Part shown: positions 1-13,800 of the stretch, piece after piece
How positions within the stretch are numbered: the first letter of the stretch is position 1
Layout of the letters: every line of letters starts with the position of its first letter
From: Lineus longissimus
Lineage: Eukaryota > Nemertea > Pilidiophora > Heteronemertea > Lineidae
Assembly (NCBI RefSeq): GCF_910592395.1
Contig: NC_088316.1
Location: 17,546,001-17,610,000 of the forward strand
Reading direction: 5' to 3'
DNA length: 64,000 nucleotides
Notes under the pieces: model-generated
The model's database searches: none
What the model was told of the DNA's origin: nothing
Seen by the model: only the letters and a program-made list of their open reading frames with translations
Position numbers and translations under genes: made by a program

Positions 1-900
1 CACAGCCAGAACACCCAAGACAGCTATTACCCTCTCTGACCATTCCACAAGTGTCAGATCTCATAAAGAGAACAAGGACAATATAAGGTAGCATCCAGGT
101 TGTGCTTCACAGCCAGAACACCCAAGGCAGCTATTACCCTCTCTGACCATTCCACAAGTGTCATATCTCATAAAGAGAACAAGGACAATATAAGGTAGCA
201 TCCAGGTTGTGCTTCACAGCCAGAACACCCAAGACAGCTATTACCCTCTCTGACCATTCCACAAGTGTCAGATCTCATAAAGAGAACAAGGACAATATAA
301 GGTAGCATCCAGGTTGTGCTTCACAGCCAGAACACCCAAGGCAGCTATTACCCTCTCTGACCATTCCACAAGTGTCATATCTCATAAAGAGAACAAGGAC
401 AATATAAGGTAGCATCCAGGTTGTGCTTCACAGCCAGAACACCCAAGACAGCTATTACCCTCTCTGACCATTCCACAAGTTTCAGATCTCATAAAGAGAA
501 CAAGGACAATATGAGGTAGCATCCAGGTTGTGCTTCACAGTCAGAACACCCAAGGCAGCTAATACCCTCTAACCATTCCACAAGTGTCCTATCTCATAAA
601 GAGAACAAGGACAATATGAGGTAGCATCCAGGTTGTGCTTCACAGCCAGAACACCCAAGACAGCTATTGACCTCTCTAACCCTTCCACAAGTGTCCTATC
701 TCATATAGAGAACAAGGACAATATAAGGTAGCATCCAGGTTGTGCTTCACAACCAGAACACCCAAGACAGCTATTACCCTGTCTGGCAATACCACAAGTG
801 TTGAATCTCACAAGGAGAAAAATATCAAAATGAAGTAGCATCCAGTGTGTGCTTCACAGCCAGAACGACCAAGACAGCTATTGCCCTGTCTGGCCATTCA
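1..900. repeat. 107-bp tandem repeat (satellite-like block)
   Basis: About eight and a half copies of a unit of about 107 bp. The motif cacagccagaacaccc recurs at positions 1, 108, 215, 322, 429, 536, 641, 748 and (partly) 855. One unit is 105 bp because of a small deletion. The first copies alternate between two variants (aagacag with gtcagatct, and aaggcag with gtcatatct), so the larger repeating unit is about 214 bp. Copies become more divergent toward position 900. The array runs off the left edge of the window, so its full size is unknown. No coding potential is seen. Confidence 0.97.
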
Positions 901-2420
901 ACACTGTAATGTGTCTGATCTCATACATAAGGGGTACCTGCTAGGCCTGATTCAGTCTGTTGTGACATACGTGTCTCTCTCATGCCTTGGCCAGAGAGTG
1001 GAGCTGCCAGGTCCGATACGGTTTGGTTGTGACTGTCTCATCTCTTGCACCGTGTTAACAAGACAGTGGAGCTGTCAGGCCTGATTCAGTCTGTTGTGAC
1101 ATACGTGTCTCTCTCACTGCCTTGGCCAGAGGGCGGAGTTGCTTGGTCCGATACGGTTTGGTTGTGACTGTCTCATCTCTTGCACCGTGTTAACAAGACA
1201 TTGGAGCTGTCAGGCCTGATTCAATTGGTTGTGACACCTTGTCGACTATAAACGTGTCTTTCCAACTCAGTGTAAGGAAGAGACTGTCACACCAAGACCA
1301 AATCAGAACGGGTTCCCGAGCTACCGAAATGAATCACGCCTGGCAGCTCCATCGTCTTGCCAACGCAGTGAGAGAGATGAAATTTACCATCTGTAATAAA
1401 GTATGCCAATAGAGTAGTAGTGCATTCCATCACAAGACATGTACATCAATCGTATGTGGCATGTCTCGTCCACACCAAAGGGGCAGGGCTGTATCACAAG
1501 GCGGTGCTGTTGTTTGGAGGACGGACGTCCTTGTATTCCCTGGGAGTGATTGTCACCGCACATATTGGGGACCAGTGTCTTTAGGAAGGATTCACAACTT
1601 GGACGAGACTATCTTCAAATGATTTGGAGGGACTGACACCAAGAGATCAAGGACGTTATGAATAGTTGGGATGTGAGTGTTGGGATAGGGGCCTGATTTC
1701 CGATTCGGTATGATTGTGGCTGTGTTATCTCTCTCACAGTTTGGCTGTCTCGTCTCTGTGATCGTCCTGGTAAACCTGAGGGGCAGCCAGACCAAATATG
1801 GTCTCATCTCTCTCACCTTTTTCGTAAGACGGTGGAGCTGCCAGGCATTTTCGTCCTGTTTGTGACAGTTGCACTGTGTTAGCAAGACAGAGGAGCTGCC
1901 TTGCCTGATTCAGTCTGGTTGTGACTGTCTCATCTCTTGCACTGCGTAAGCAAGACAGATGAGCTAATAGACTTGTCTTTTTCACGGTCTTAGCAAGAAG
2001 GTGGGGCTGCCAGGTTTGATTCAGTCTGATTGTCTCATCCCTCTCACTCTGTTCGCAAGGCAGAGGAACTGCCAGGCCTGATTCAGTCTGGTTCTGACCG
2101 ACTTGTGTATCTCACGGTCTTAGCAAGTAGGCAAGACAGAGGAGATGCCAGGCATGCTTCAGTCTGGTTGTGACTGTCTCATCTCGTGCACTGCGTAAGC
2201 AAGACAGAGGAGCTGCCTGGCATGATTGAGTCTGGTTGTGACTGTCTCATCTCTTGCCATGATTCCGTCTGGCTGTGACTGTCTCATCTCTTGCACTGCG
2301 TTAGCAAGACAGAAGAGCTGCCTGGCCTGATTCAGTCTGGTTGTGACTGTCTCATCTCTTGCACTCTTTTAGCAAGACAGATGAGCTAACAGACTAGGTC
2401 TTGTTGTGACTGCCCCAACT
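900..2420. repeat. Degenerate ~67-68 bp tandem repeat, partly dimeric
   Basis: Diverged copies of a unit built around gactgtctcatctcttgcac, gcaagacagaggagctgcc and ctgattcagtctggttg. Clear copies lie about 68 bp apart (gtctcatctc at 2281 and 2349). Between about 947 and 1215 the array repeats with a 134-bp period, two diverged units that were duplicated together. The short reading frames inside it are accidental. It adjoins the 107-bp array but does not share its unit. Confidence 0.9.
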
Positions 2421-4827
2421 ATCTCACCATTATGGCAACACAGGCAGATCAGGAGCCCAGTCCAAATTTGGTCTGGAAGCGATGGTTTTATTTGATGCAG
2501 TGGTGGAACTTGTTAGACAGAACAATAACATAGGATTCGCAGCAGTAAAAACAAATTTATTTTTCATGGCTGTAAAAAATTGAAAGAACCTCAGTAGTTG
2601 CCATGGAGACATCAAAGATGCCTCCCAACTTCCCGCAACATTTGGGAAATATTTTGAGATTGAGAATGCATAACCAAGTCATGAACCTGTGTTTAAAATC
2701 AGCACATCCCCAGGTCAGCTTTGGTACCTGGACAACAATGGAAGATCATTCCTGTCACAGATATTGGTGGATGTGCCCAAATCTACCAAGGACCACAACC
2801 TGTTATTCCGGTTCCTTGAACATTACTGAAGACAACCTGTCTTCGTCTTAACACTTGAATAACATAATCAACTTGAAATTAAAGATGCACTTATTGGCGT
2901 CAGAAACTTTTAGCACATAAATGGAGAAGTTAATTTGAAAAGATCCACTGGTGAAAACAACTGAATTAACCTTGCAGATGCATTTCAATTGTCCCTTTTA
3001 GCTTAAAGCAAGCTAAATGTTAAGTAAAAACCTTTGACAATTTCTCTTAGCATTTGTATTTTTCATAGAGAAAAGCCTTTGAATAATAACACCGTCTTGT
3101 AAACCTACAAGCAACCTTCAACAAAAACATGAATCAGAATGGACTCGGAAACATTTCCATGGTTGAAGGCTTCAAATAAAACACCATTGATTTGGTAAAA
3201 GTCAACAGTATGAAAATGTCATTTCCAAATCAAACGGAGAAAAATTACCATTTGAATCAACCAAAAATGCTGACAATCACCTGGATTCACCTTTCCAGGA
3301 ATTTATAATCAGTTTTGAAACGATCTTCAAAATCATATGGGGAAAAACTAAAGTTGAATTTGTAAGAATTACAACTAATATTGACTTGAAATGTTGAATT
3401 TTGATGCGAGTCAAGTAACAAAAGAGGTTTGTCACAGTTTTTATTCTACTAACCAAGTTCATGAGTGGAACGTTCTCAAAGTCTCGATTGGTACATCTCA
3501 GTTCTTAATAGCTTGGTGGACGCTCAGAATTTCCTATCACCCTGCCACTCCCCAAGACTCCTTCAAGTTTTACCCAGACCATGCCGAATAAGAGAAAACA
3601 ATAAACACAACGTCAAGTTATTGGAAACTTTAGAACAACATTGAAGTCACCATCGCCTATAGCATGCACATTCGTGTATCAGCACCCGCTGTCAACTCTA
3701 TTTAGTTGGAGCGCATTTGCGATTGCTAATAAACCGAATTGCTATAAAGCATTCGCTCGGAACATGTCTCTTGTGTATAATGTGTACATCGTCTAAGATT
3801 AACATTGTTATGTTGAGATAAGTTTAATATTAAGCCTAAGATTAAACCTGAAGCACAAAGTCCTTGTTGTTTTGGACAACCATCTTGTTCTATACAGGGT
3901 ACGACAAAAAAAGCTTCCATCAGAATTAACAGTTCTGTGGATTCTCCTGCTCAACTTTTTGTGTTAGCAGAATCGACAAATCTTCTGATGCACGATTTTT
4001 GTCGCTCTTTTTTCACAAGGGTCAGTCCTATAATAGCCTTAACCATTACATGTAGTCAATATCAGTAAAATAAGAGTCAAAATTCGTTAACCGGGCCCTT
4101 CGAGCCAAACAGCCCTGTCAAGTGCCATACATATGCCGTCGTATTCATACTCACTACATGGACTATACAATCTAAATGAAGCAAAAATGGATGTGAAGTT
4201 CATAGCTAATACCAAGGATAATATATCCGAGCTAAATATTTGACACTACAAAAAAAACAAATGTGCACATAAATTTGGTCTGAAACCATTTACAAGACTG
4301 AACACTGTCGACAAATTTGAAGAGTTAAAACTCCTTCATTCCTTAATGGCGTTGTTACAGAGTCTAGTTTCATTTCAAGTGCAAATCAGAAATCAAATCA
4401 GAAAGTTTTTTAAACCCATTTTATATACATTACTTTTGTGATTTCGTAAGCCTTAAAGGCCCCTGAACTCTTTTAAGTCTTTTCCAACCACAGGGAATGA
4501 TAACAAAGGACAAAGATGTGTGAAATTCTCAGACTTGGATCTCAAACAATATGATCAATCATACAAATAATTTCTCTGAAATATCTGAACACTAGAAATG
4601 TTTACTAACTGAATTTGAATTTGTATTGGGATCAAATCTCAGTAATATCGACAAGAACGTGGTGCAGTTTCTTTCTCTGAAAAGCCCTAAATCTACCAAA
4701 TAAGCAAATCAATGCTGATGAAAAAATTTTTCAACAAATATCTATGAACTTCACGCTTATACACATACATTTACACTGAAATAAACATGGCATTGACAAC
4801 TTAACAGGGGGTGCTAGGGTTGACCGG
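2421..4827. other. No gene recognised; flank of TMEM131 3' end
   Basis: AT-rich sequence with no long reading frame and no family I recognise. Part of it may be the 3' UTR of the minus-strand TMEM131 gene, which stops at 4828. A minus-strand AATAAA is present at 2556-2561, but it is far from the stop codon and I cannot tie it to the gene. Confidence 0.5.
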
Positions 4828-7800
4828 TTAATGGTCTGGATCTTGATCGGGAGCTTTCAGGTTCCAACCTGTTGTGCCAGCCCCAGGACCCCAGATGTTA
4901 CGGGTGCTCCCAAGGGTGTTGAACGGGTCAAAACTCCCCAAGGAAGCGGCGCCTTCTGCTTTGTCCTTGTTTGCACTGGGACCACTGCTGCCCCCTGGTG
5001 CTAGGTCGAGGAAGGAGTTCTCGCCTGACGTGTTGGTGCCAGAGCTCCAGAGGCTGGTCGACATCGGGCTCCAGCTGTTGTTTGGGCTCGTGTTGGTTGC
5101 TGCCCAAGTGGTATCCTGCACGGATATAAACATTGATATAAATATTACAAAGAAATGACTTTTCCACTCCAAATGTATCTCCTCAAGTCAAGGGTAAGCT
5201 TTGACACCATTTTAACAGAACAAACTTTTAAGATCCCAAATCTCATTCAACCATTCAATTCTAGTTCAAGGTGTAATTTCCCCTTACAAGTAACCCTCAA
5301 TAACCTACCTTAGCAGTGGTTGAAGGAAATGCAGTCCAGGCATCTGACGTTGGGATAAATGGGGGGCTGTCCCAAAGGCTGTCACTCTGCTGCACGGGCA
5401 TGTCAAAGCCTGGCCACTCCTCTCCTACAAATGAGTTGAAAATAAAGAATAAGAGAAGGGATTTCGACCACATGAACATTGTAAAGGTAGCTGAGGGTCA
5501 AAGAGCACTTCATCTTATTGAGTGGCCCTCAGCCATGGGCATTGCAAGAAATGAGGAAAAGAACCGGAACAGTCTCATGCAAAGTTACTCAAACTAAAAG
5601 TATATGACATTTGGCATTAATTGCGCGACTCACCTTGAATGAGCCTCTTCTGGTACTCGATCAACCTCTTCTTGCGTTCAGCCTGCAGGCGCTGCATCAT
5701 GGTAACCGGTGGCTCAAACTGGGTCGGCGCTACAGTCGAGGGAACCGACGTCCCGGTGAATGTGAACGGTGCAGCATTCGCATCAAGTTTGGAAATGATC
5801 GGAGCTGGTGCTGGTGGTGGGGCATCGTGGGCATATTTGGCTGTGTCCATGACTGCAGTATCCTTGGGCGCGATGGTGACAGGCACATGGATCTCCTGGA
5901 TGGGATGCAGGCCCAGGGCGCTGACGTCAGGGGTGGTTGGACTCACAGGGGAAAGGTTCCATGGTGCAGATACCCAACTGGTGCTCGGGGCGTCATTGCG
6001 CTTGGTCTTGCTTCCAACAGGTCCGGGAACTGAAATGGATTTGAGGAATGAGGATTTTACATTTCAGGGACTTGCCTACACTAGTTTCAGCTGTCTCTAG
6101 ATAATTTGACACAAGGTGTTAAGAGTGCATGAGACGAACAGATATGTGCATTACTTGTTGTCCACAAGACTTCTCCATTTGGTCAAACATTTAACTTTCG
6201 GAAGCCTACCTGTGATAGGAGCAAACTTGTTATCAGTCGATGGGTTGTTCCTTCTCGATTCCTTCTTGGTCTTCATAGGGTTGGCCTCAGAGCCGTTGCT
6301 GCTCACGATACTGCTATAGCTGCCAGAGCGGCTTCCGTTCAGGCTTGAGGTCGGTTCTGGAGAAGATGAGTTGCCGTTCAGACCCTGGAGTTGCCGCCCA
6401 TGCTTCAGAGCGAATGCTTCTGTCTGCATGGCTAGGTCACTGAAGTCTCCATCAACTAAAAGTAGAGAAATAATAATGTCTCAAAAACGACCAAAATTTG
6501 CACTGTACATGTATATCTTTTTGTGTTCTCCTGCTTTATTGAATGAGGTTAGTACCCGTGTTAGCTTTATTCTGGCTGCAGGAAAATTAACGATGAATTT
6601 CTCTTTAATTGGATACATGATCAGATGTCTATTGGAAAGTTACATCATTCTAGTCTGAGTCTTGTTCAAGCCAAACCATCCATTGCTTATTACATCTTCT
6701 TTCTTGACGAGATGATTTCCTGTATTACCATTATTTCAACAAAGCCTACCCACGTAAAGTAAAACAACTTGCTGTTAGTTGTTCTCTTAAACAGTCTCTG
6801 CAAAACCACACAGAGATGAGGAAAGAGTTGTTGTTATCGTAATGTAGATGAAAGTAAACAACTACACAGAAGATGATATTGGTCTAGTGACAAGTTTAAT
6901 CAATTATATGTAGTTTAGTGAAGAATGTAGATAATGTCCACAGACACAGATAAGAGATCAGTTCAATACAAATGGTTATAACTCGACAAAGTGACAGCTT
7001 GTTGACTCAATCAAGCAGCCCGTATCTAGAATCAACTTGAAAGTGTGTCAAACCACTCGGTCACACTACAGATATGTGAAAATCATTTGTTTCGAATATA
7101 GAACCATCACCATGGTCAGTACAATCCACAACCTTAGGATGAAGAGGAAGAGGAAGGGAGGACACAGATCAGCATGCTGGGTGTATTGTGATCTTTCCTC
7201 CTGCCGAGATAGAGACCAAGGCTCATCTCCACATCAATATTTCATGCAGCATATATCGCACAGAGCCTTCGTTCTTGAGCGACATGGTGTGGAAATGCAA
7301 TGGCTGTCAGCAATATATGCAGCATGAAACATAATGTGGACAAAGGCCTTTAGGAAGAAAGGTATGCTGGGTATGTTACATGCATAGGGACATGCCAAAC
7401 TGTAAGGATTCTTAGGGTTAACCCAGGCCATTAGAAACAGCTTTCAGAAAGTATAACAAGATCAGTTGTTACGCATCACACTGAGAATGGAAACAGAGTA
7501 TCCCAGACAGAATGCAGGGTCTAATGCCGAAAGCACACTAATCATGTGGTCCCACTTGCAGCATTTTAAACCACCTTGAATGTGCAAAAGATTTTGAATG
7601 TAAGACTGGGCTGCATACTCAAGTCAAGACACTTTTAGAGACCTTGGTCGCAAATGCTTTATGGTTTGGGCGGCCGCAACCTCACCCACACCGATAATAA
7701 CTGCAGTAGATTTTTCCATAATGAGTAACTAGATAGACCCTGCATTCAATCGGAGGAGCTGTTTTGATAGAACCAGTTCAAAGGTCACCAATTACCAGGT

Positions 7801-10800
7801 TGGGTGATTAAGTGAAAGGCCAGGCGGAGAACAGTGCAGGGAGTGAAATTAACCACACCCCAGGAAAGCAGAAAATATAGTGGCCCTGGAATGTTCAAAT
7901 TGAAGTAATTTGAAGTTTTCATTTGTGCTGGCGATGGGCAACGCCAACACGAATGTTCAAAACAGGGACACCCGTTCCCCGAACTTCCCACATAAATTTC
8001 GAGCCCTAAGGATAGTATTTAGAAGCCAAGGAGATTTGGTAAGAAAAATATGCTAACCGGATTGGTTAGTGTTGATGGGCGAGTCCCATAGAATCGGCAG
8101 AGAATCATTTCCGCTACTATCCGTGTCATGTCCTGGGAGACTGAGCGGGTCGAAGCCTGTACAACGTGATCACAACATGAAAAATAGCATCAGACATCAC
8201 AACATAGAAATTGTCAGCGCGCCTACCATAACGGGGCTGCAGGACCACCAAGAACTTCAAAATTTCCAACAGTCAGATATTTTTCATAAAAGACAACCAG
8301 TAACATTTGTTTCTCTCCACTTTTTAAAAGTTTATAAGTTATCTGAATTCAAAATGTGAATATTTGTTTCAAGAACACTCAGAATTCAAAGAATTCTTTG
8401 TATTCAGTTCTTTAAGTCTTAATTTTTGTTTTCAAAGGTACTCTGACAAAGAAAAAGAACAAACCATAACAAGCTGTGAATTCTACAAAAAGTTACAATA
8501 ACAAAAAAATTACAATTACATCAAAACAAGATTGATATAAGGTATAAAAGAACAATAGTATTTGAACAGGAGCTAGGACTTCGCTTGGACCAATTTTACT
8601 ATTCAAATAAGTGATAATGGTTACCAGACGTTCAATCCAAGGCAATATTTACACTTACATGCAAAATATACAACAGCTATATTAGATAATAAGGACATAT
8701 GAAGTAGAAGTAGAAATTCATTTTCCAGTTTTTAATCAAAGAACAGTAAAAATGATAGTGAAAGTGTAATTGAAAGTGAGCTAAGAACAAAAACAATCTC
8801 ACTCCTAATATTGTAATATGCAGAAAGAAAATAGAAAGAAAAAAAAAATTTATTTCCGATGCTTGAAACAAATTGAATGACATGTTACCTTTCGGCTTTG
8901 CCCGATTCAGTTTGGAGTTTTTCTTGGATGCTCGGTTGACAATGTCTGCAGCGATGCTGTGAGGTGACGTGGGTTCGTGTCTTGGTTGTTGGTTTTCCTT
9001 CGATGCCTCCAGCTTGGTGGTGTAGGGCAACTCGAGGGTGCTGAAGTGATATGTGTTTTATTGATTAGAACTTTCACAGCAAAATCACATCGATCTTCTT
9101 CGCCAAATACCCTTTCCAGCCAGTTATCCCTGCTCTAAAGGCTTCCATGAAGAAATGGAACCATCGTTATCTCGGTCAAACCAACCATATCCACATGTGG
9201 GCTGCTGCGTTGCATTTTTAGGAAGCTGGCACCCCTCCTTACCTCGGGCGAAGAATATTCCCTCCGTAAACTTTCTTCGAGTCAACTTTGATCTTCTTGT
9301 GAGCTTTGGACTTGGTTGTCAGCACGAAGTCATCATCGTCATCATCTTTCCCATCATCCAACAGGCCCGCCTCGATCTTCTTCTTGTCCAGGCGATTCTT
9401 GTTTTTGTTGTTCTTTTTGGTCTTTGTCTTGGTGACTTGCGGTTCGGGGGTCGAATCACGAGCGCTGGACTGAAAGGTGTAACACATGAATATAAACAAC
9501 CCGAACAGTGACGAGTTAGACCCTTTCTGTTTTTGGCCTTGTGTGATATTCAAAAAGAAAGTCTGAAGGACTTTTAAGTAGCAGTTAGGAGCCTGATCTA
9601 CGAAGTTCTCATTCTCAAAGGTCATTAAATTGACTAAGATCTGAGAAAAGTGCAAAAATAGTCCGCCTCACCTTGTCTTCAATGTCCAGGCTTGATTCAG
9701 TCGTAGTCGAGGAGGTGTCGTCATTTTCAACGACAAACAGGTCGGAGTGGAGCTGCTTCATAGCTCTCTTCTCCTTAACTTCGTCCTTTTGTTGGGTTTT
9801 GGATTTGCGCTTCAGTTTAGGCTTAACTGAAAACAGACAGGAGGCCATGTTGAGTAACAGTCAGGATGACTAATGACCAAGTTGACCTGGCTACAACTAC
9901 CACTTCTAAACCGAAAAATGATTATACCAGTGAAACTAGCTATTTCTAGGTTTTTAGATATCCTCCCCAATAAGTTAAACAACTGAAGATAACAACTTAC
10001 TATCTTTCCTGCTCAGGATATCATCGATCTCCGTGTACACATCAGGGATCATGGTGACTTCAATAGGATCGAGTGTTTCCATACTCGACGTAGTATCTTT
10101 GACGTTCTCACGTTCAGGCGTCGTCTGTTTCTCGTTTGGTGACTTCTTGCCAGTCATACCACTGGCACCACCTAACTTCTTCTCATTGACATGAATAAAA
10201 TCGACCATTTCATTCGAGTGCTTCTTGGCGAGTTTCGGCTTCCTCTGCTTCGTCTCGGCGTCCACCATTTTGATATCTGGGACTTTCGTCTCCTTCGGCG
10301 GCAACTGTGGACTATTTTTCACATCCGGGCTGTTCGATTTCACAGGAACCTTGTGCACCATTGCAGGAGTTGTTGACACTTTTATTTTATTATCAACATG
10401 ACCATTGGCTAAATCTGGTTTTGTCATCTTCACCTCTTTAACTCCCGCAATATTTTTCAAATCGAACATTTTACCCTTGTCCACAAGCAGACTCGGATTT
10501 GTTGTGGCCTTCGAGCGTCTCCGCATGATATCGCCCATGAAAATCCTATCGGATTCAAAATAAGCAGCCCCTATTACGCAGAGGCATAAGATAAACATTG
10601 ACAGTGTCGCAGAGTAATATAAAACTGGTTCCCAGGGTGGCCGCGGTAGCGCCGCTGAACACTTATTCAACATATGAGGAGGTAACGTGGCCTGTAACGT
10701 GTAGTTGATAGGCGGACCTAACGTTGTGTCAATTGTTAGTGTACGCTGAATTCTTGACATGGTAAAATCGGGCGTGAATCTGAAAATGGGAAACGAAAAA

Positions 10801-13800
10801 AACAAAATCAGACATTGGTGCTGTTATGAAGCTGCAGTCCAAAACAGACCCCAGTCAGCATACTGGTTTAACCTGATGTAAAAGCCACTACGAATGCCAA
10901 ACAATATGCAATCATCATCAACATCACATGGCAACATATCCCTAGAAAGGTTATCTATCCTTTATATGGACTCTGACGAAGAGTTAACACTCACGCTATA
11001 TCTATTTTTCTACTGGCGTTGGGCTCGAGCTGAAAACCTTCGCAGTTTAAAACACGGAAGCCATATCCTTCACACTCATATCCGTTGATGCCAAATTTAT
11101 GAACGTAGAATGGTAATTCTCTAGAGTTCTTCACCGTGAATGATCGCTTGACTGTAAAGTTGGGAATAATGGCTTTGTTCTGTTTTTTATCTGAAATAAA
11201 TGGAACTGTTCAAATTGTAAAATACTGAAATCCAAGACCACACTTTCCAACTTTTTCAATTATTCACTCCAGTGTGCACAAAACTAATGCAGTGCTAGGT
11301 CTCTTGCCCAAGGACTCAAAGATGAAACAAGTTAAACAGTCAACCTTCTGATAATAAGACCGGTGCTCTGACCATCGGGGCCCAGACCTCCTGATACCCA
11401 GCTTTACCTCAAGTCAATACTTACTATCACAATTTTTGAGGTGTTTCTCGGTCATATCGAAGAGTAGGGGTGCCTGTGATCCTGGTCTTCTGTTACTGAA
11501 TCTCATGTCACCCATGCCCCCTCTCCCCTGGACGACCACTGTATCCACTATCGTCAAATTATTCCTGAAACAAGACACACAAGATGAGACATTTTTACAT
11601 AGTTTGACAGGAAACACAGTGAGCAAGGGCTAGCCAATGAAATAGCGATTCAAAAGAGACTTATATTATTAGTGCTTATCACTTCTGCAACTCTAAAAAT
11701 GGGGCTAACACAACATACCTAACCAGAATGAGAGTAGTTTTCGACGTATCATCTTTTGGCTGGAATGCCAATCGTACTCTGAGTTTTGTACCAGGCTGTA
11801 GGACTGCTGCAATCGTGTTTCGATGTGGCTTCACACCCAGGTAACCCTCTATATGTTTTCGATATTTTAGCACAGGGTTTGTGTCAGAACTCTGAAACGA
11901 TCAAACAACAGTTTGTTGACAGAGACATGAAGCCTTCCTCTTGAGACAAGAGAAACCTCAAAGAAACTCTGGCACGAACCACCAAATTTTAAAAGATTCT
12001 CAAGATTTCAGATCCAGAGAGTTTCATTGACTAATGATGATCTTAGCACTAATCAGACCTACATGTATCAAGCAGATGAACCTGCACATTGTCAAATTTA
12101 AAATTCTAAATCTTACATTATAAATCTCCAAATCTTGCAGTCGGAATATGTCCTCATCGTCCATCTCTATGTAGTCAGTGAGATCGCTTGGTAAGCTCTG
12201 ACTGACCATGTCCACGATGGTTTGTGGGTTTGGATAGACGGAGAGAGGTAGAACCTGTACCAGTACCGGCACATCGCCTGGATTTTCAACATAAAACTCA
12301 GTAGTCTGCAAAGAAAATCACTGATACGGTAAATGAATGTTAACAGGTCATTCAGTGATTCAATCTATTTATGTAAAACAGCTTTTTTTGCTTGATTTAT
12401 AAGCATTTTTCAATGATGTGAGACAGTGTCAAAAGTATGCACACTGCAGTTTAAATAACAGAGTTCCTATCCTCAGGGCAAACTCACCCATCCCCTCTAC
12501 CAAAGACGGACCAGCAGATCATGCAGGGCAAAAGTTGTAGCAGCTAATTTATTGAGAATGGTAAAATGTCTAGACTCACCGAGAGATTCCCTATTTGTGT
12601 GAGTGGAAATTTTAACTTTGACTTTTTAATCAGTGGCGGCCAGCAGAGATGGGCATGGGCCGGGAATAAAAAACCTCGCACTTGGTTTGTGTCCAGCTGT
12701 ATTGTGACGTTTATACTGAAATGGATATATCTATTAGAGATGGAATGGAGAGTAATATTTCTTATACAGATAATAATATCAGATGTATGTGCAGAGCTGA
12801 AATTGGACACAACCTTTTCAAATCTTATTTGACAATTTACAATGACTTCTTTTTTCAAACTTCCATTGTTCACCAAAGGGACATACTGAGTACATATAAC
12901 TGGTGAGTACCTACACAGCTGCATTAGAGATCCCCCCCCCCCACCGCGCCAAGGCATCAGAGCCAGTCAAATCTACTCACGTGGACTGTTCTCTTGCCCC
13001 TAAGACCTCCCACATTTGCTGCAGCCTCGTAAACAGATATTGGTCCGTATCCGCCACCTCTTTATCCAGAGTTAGACCTAATAACCAGGGGTGGCCAGCT
13101 GCTGTATATGTGGGTAAGCCGACGTAGCAATCATCTTGACATTCCCGTTTTGCGTCAAAATATACTCTGCCGATCTGTAATAGAGCAGCTCAAGTGAGTA
13201 ATCAAGTCGTAATCACGAAGTGATGGGTAAAAATTCACCGACATGAAAGGAGGCCAATTTGCAGATTATAAATCAATGTCAGACTATGTTACCAGTCGGC
13301 ACGTGGGAACACTTTTTGAGAGTAGGCAACACACCGCTGTTACCCAAGGATGAACTAATTGTGAATCTGAGTTTACTTACGACAGTGTCTTGTTGAGGTG
13401 TGAGATACACTGGAGTAGTTTTTGGTGGTACGTAATAAAATCTGGTATCATTCGGTTGAAAAGAGACGTCGCGAACTTCCATTAGGTTGTCGAAGGAACT
13501 ATGCATTCTTAACACTTTATATGAGATCTTTCCCTGAAATGAAGGAAAATACGAACCGTTACTTTTGGTACTGAAATCCAAGTTTTGAGACAGGGTAGGT
13601 GCGATAGAATCTAAATTGTTACAAAGCTTAAAGGGTAGCAAAGAACAACGATCACTTACAGGATAAACTTTTTCAAATACTATTTTTTCAGGTATAGCGT
13701 TCAAGCTCCCTTCAGCTGTCCTCAGGGTCATTGGAATGTATAAATGCTCAAACTGTGTAACGATGATGATTTCCGCCACGAATGTGCCCTCCCAGTCTGG

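Noticed and set aside
5611..6100. Two plus-strand frames of 140 and 153 codons
   Set aside because: They are antisense shadows of TMEM131 exon 30, whose minus-strand frame matches the TMEM131 tail.
8058..8156. Non-canonical TMEM131 exon 28 donor (GTTAGC)
   Set aside because: The donor is weak but is still GT, and the phase and protein fit, so I kept the exon and do not claim an unusual splice type.
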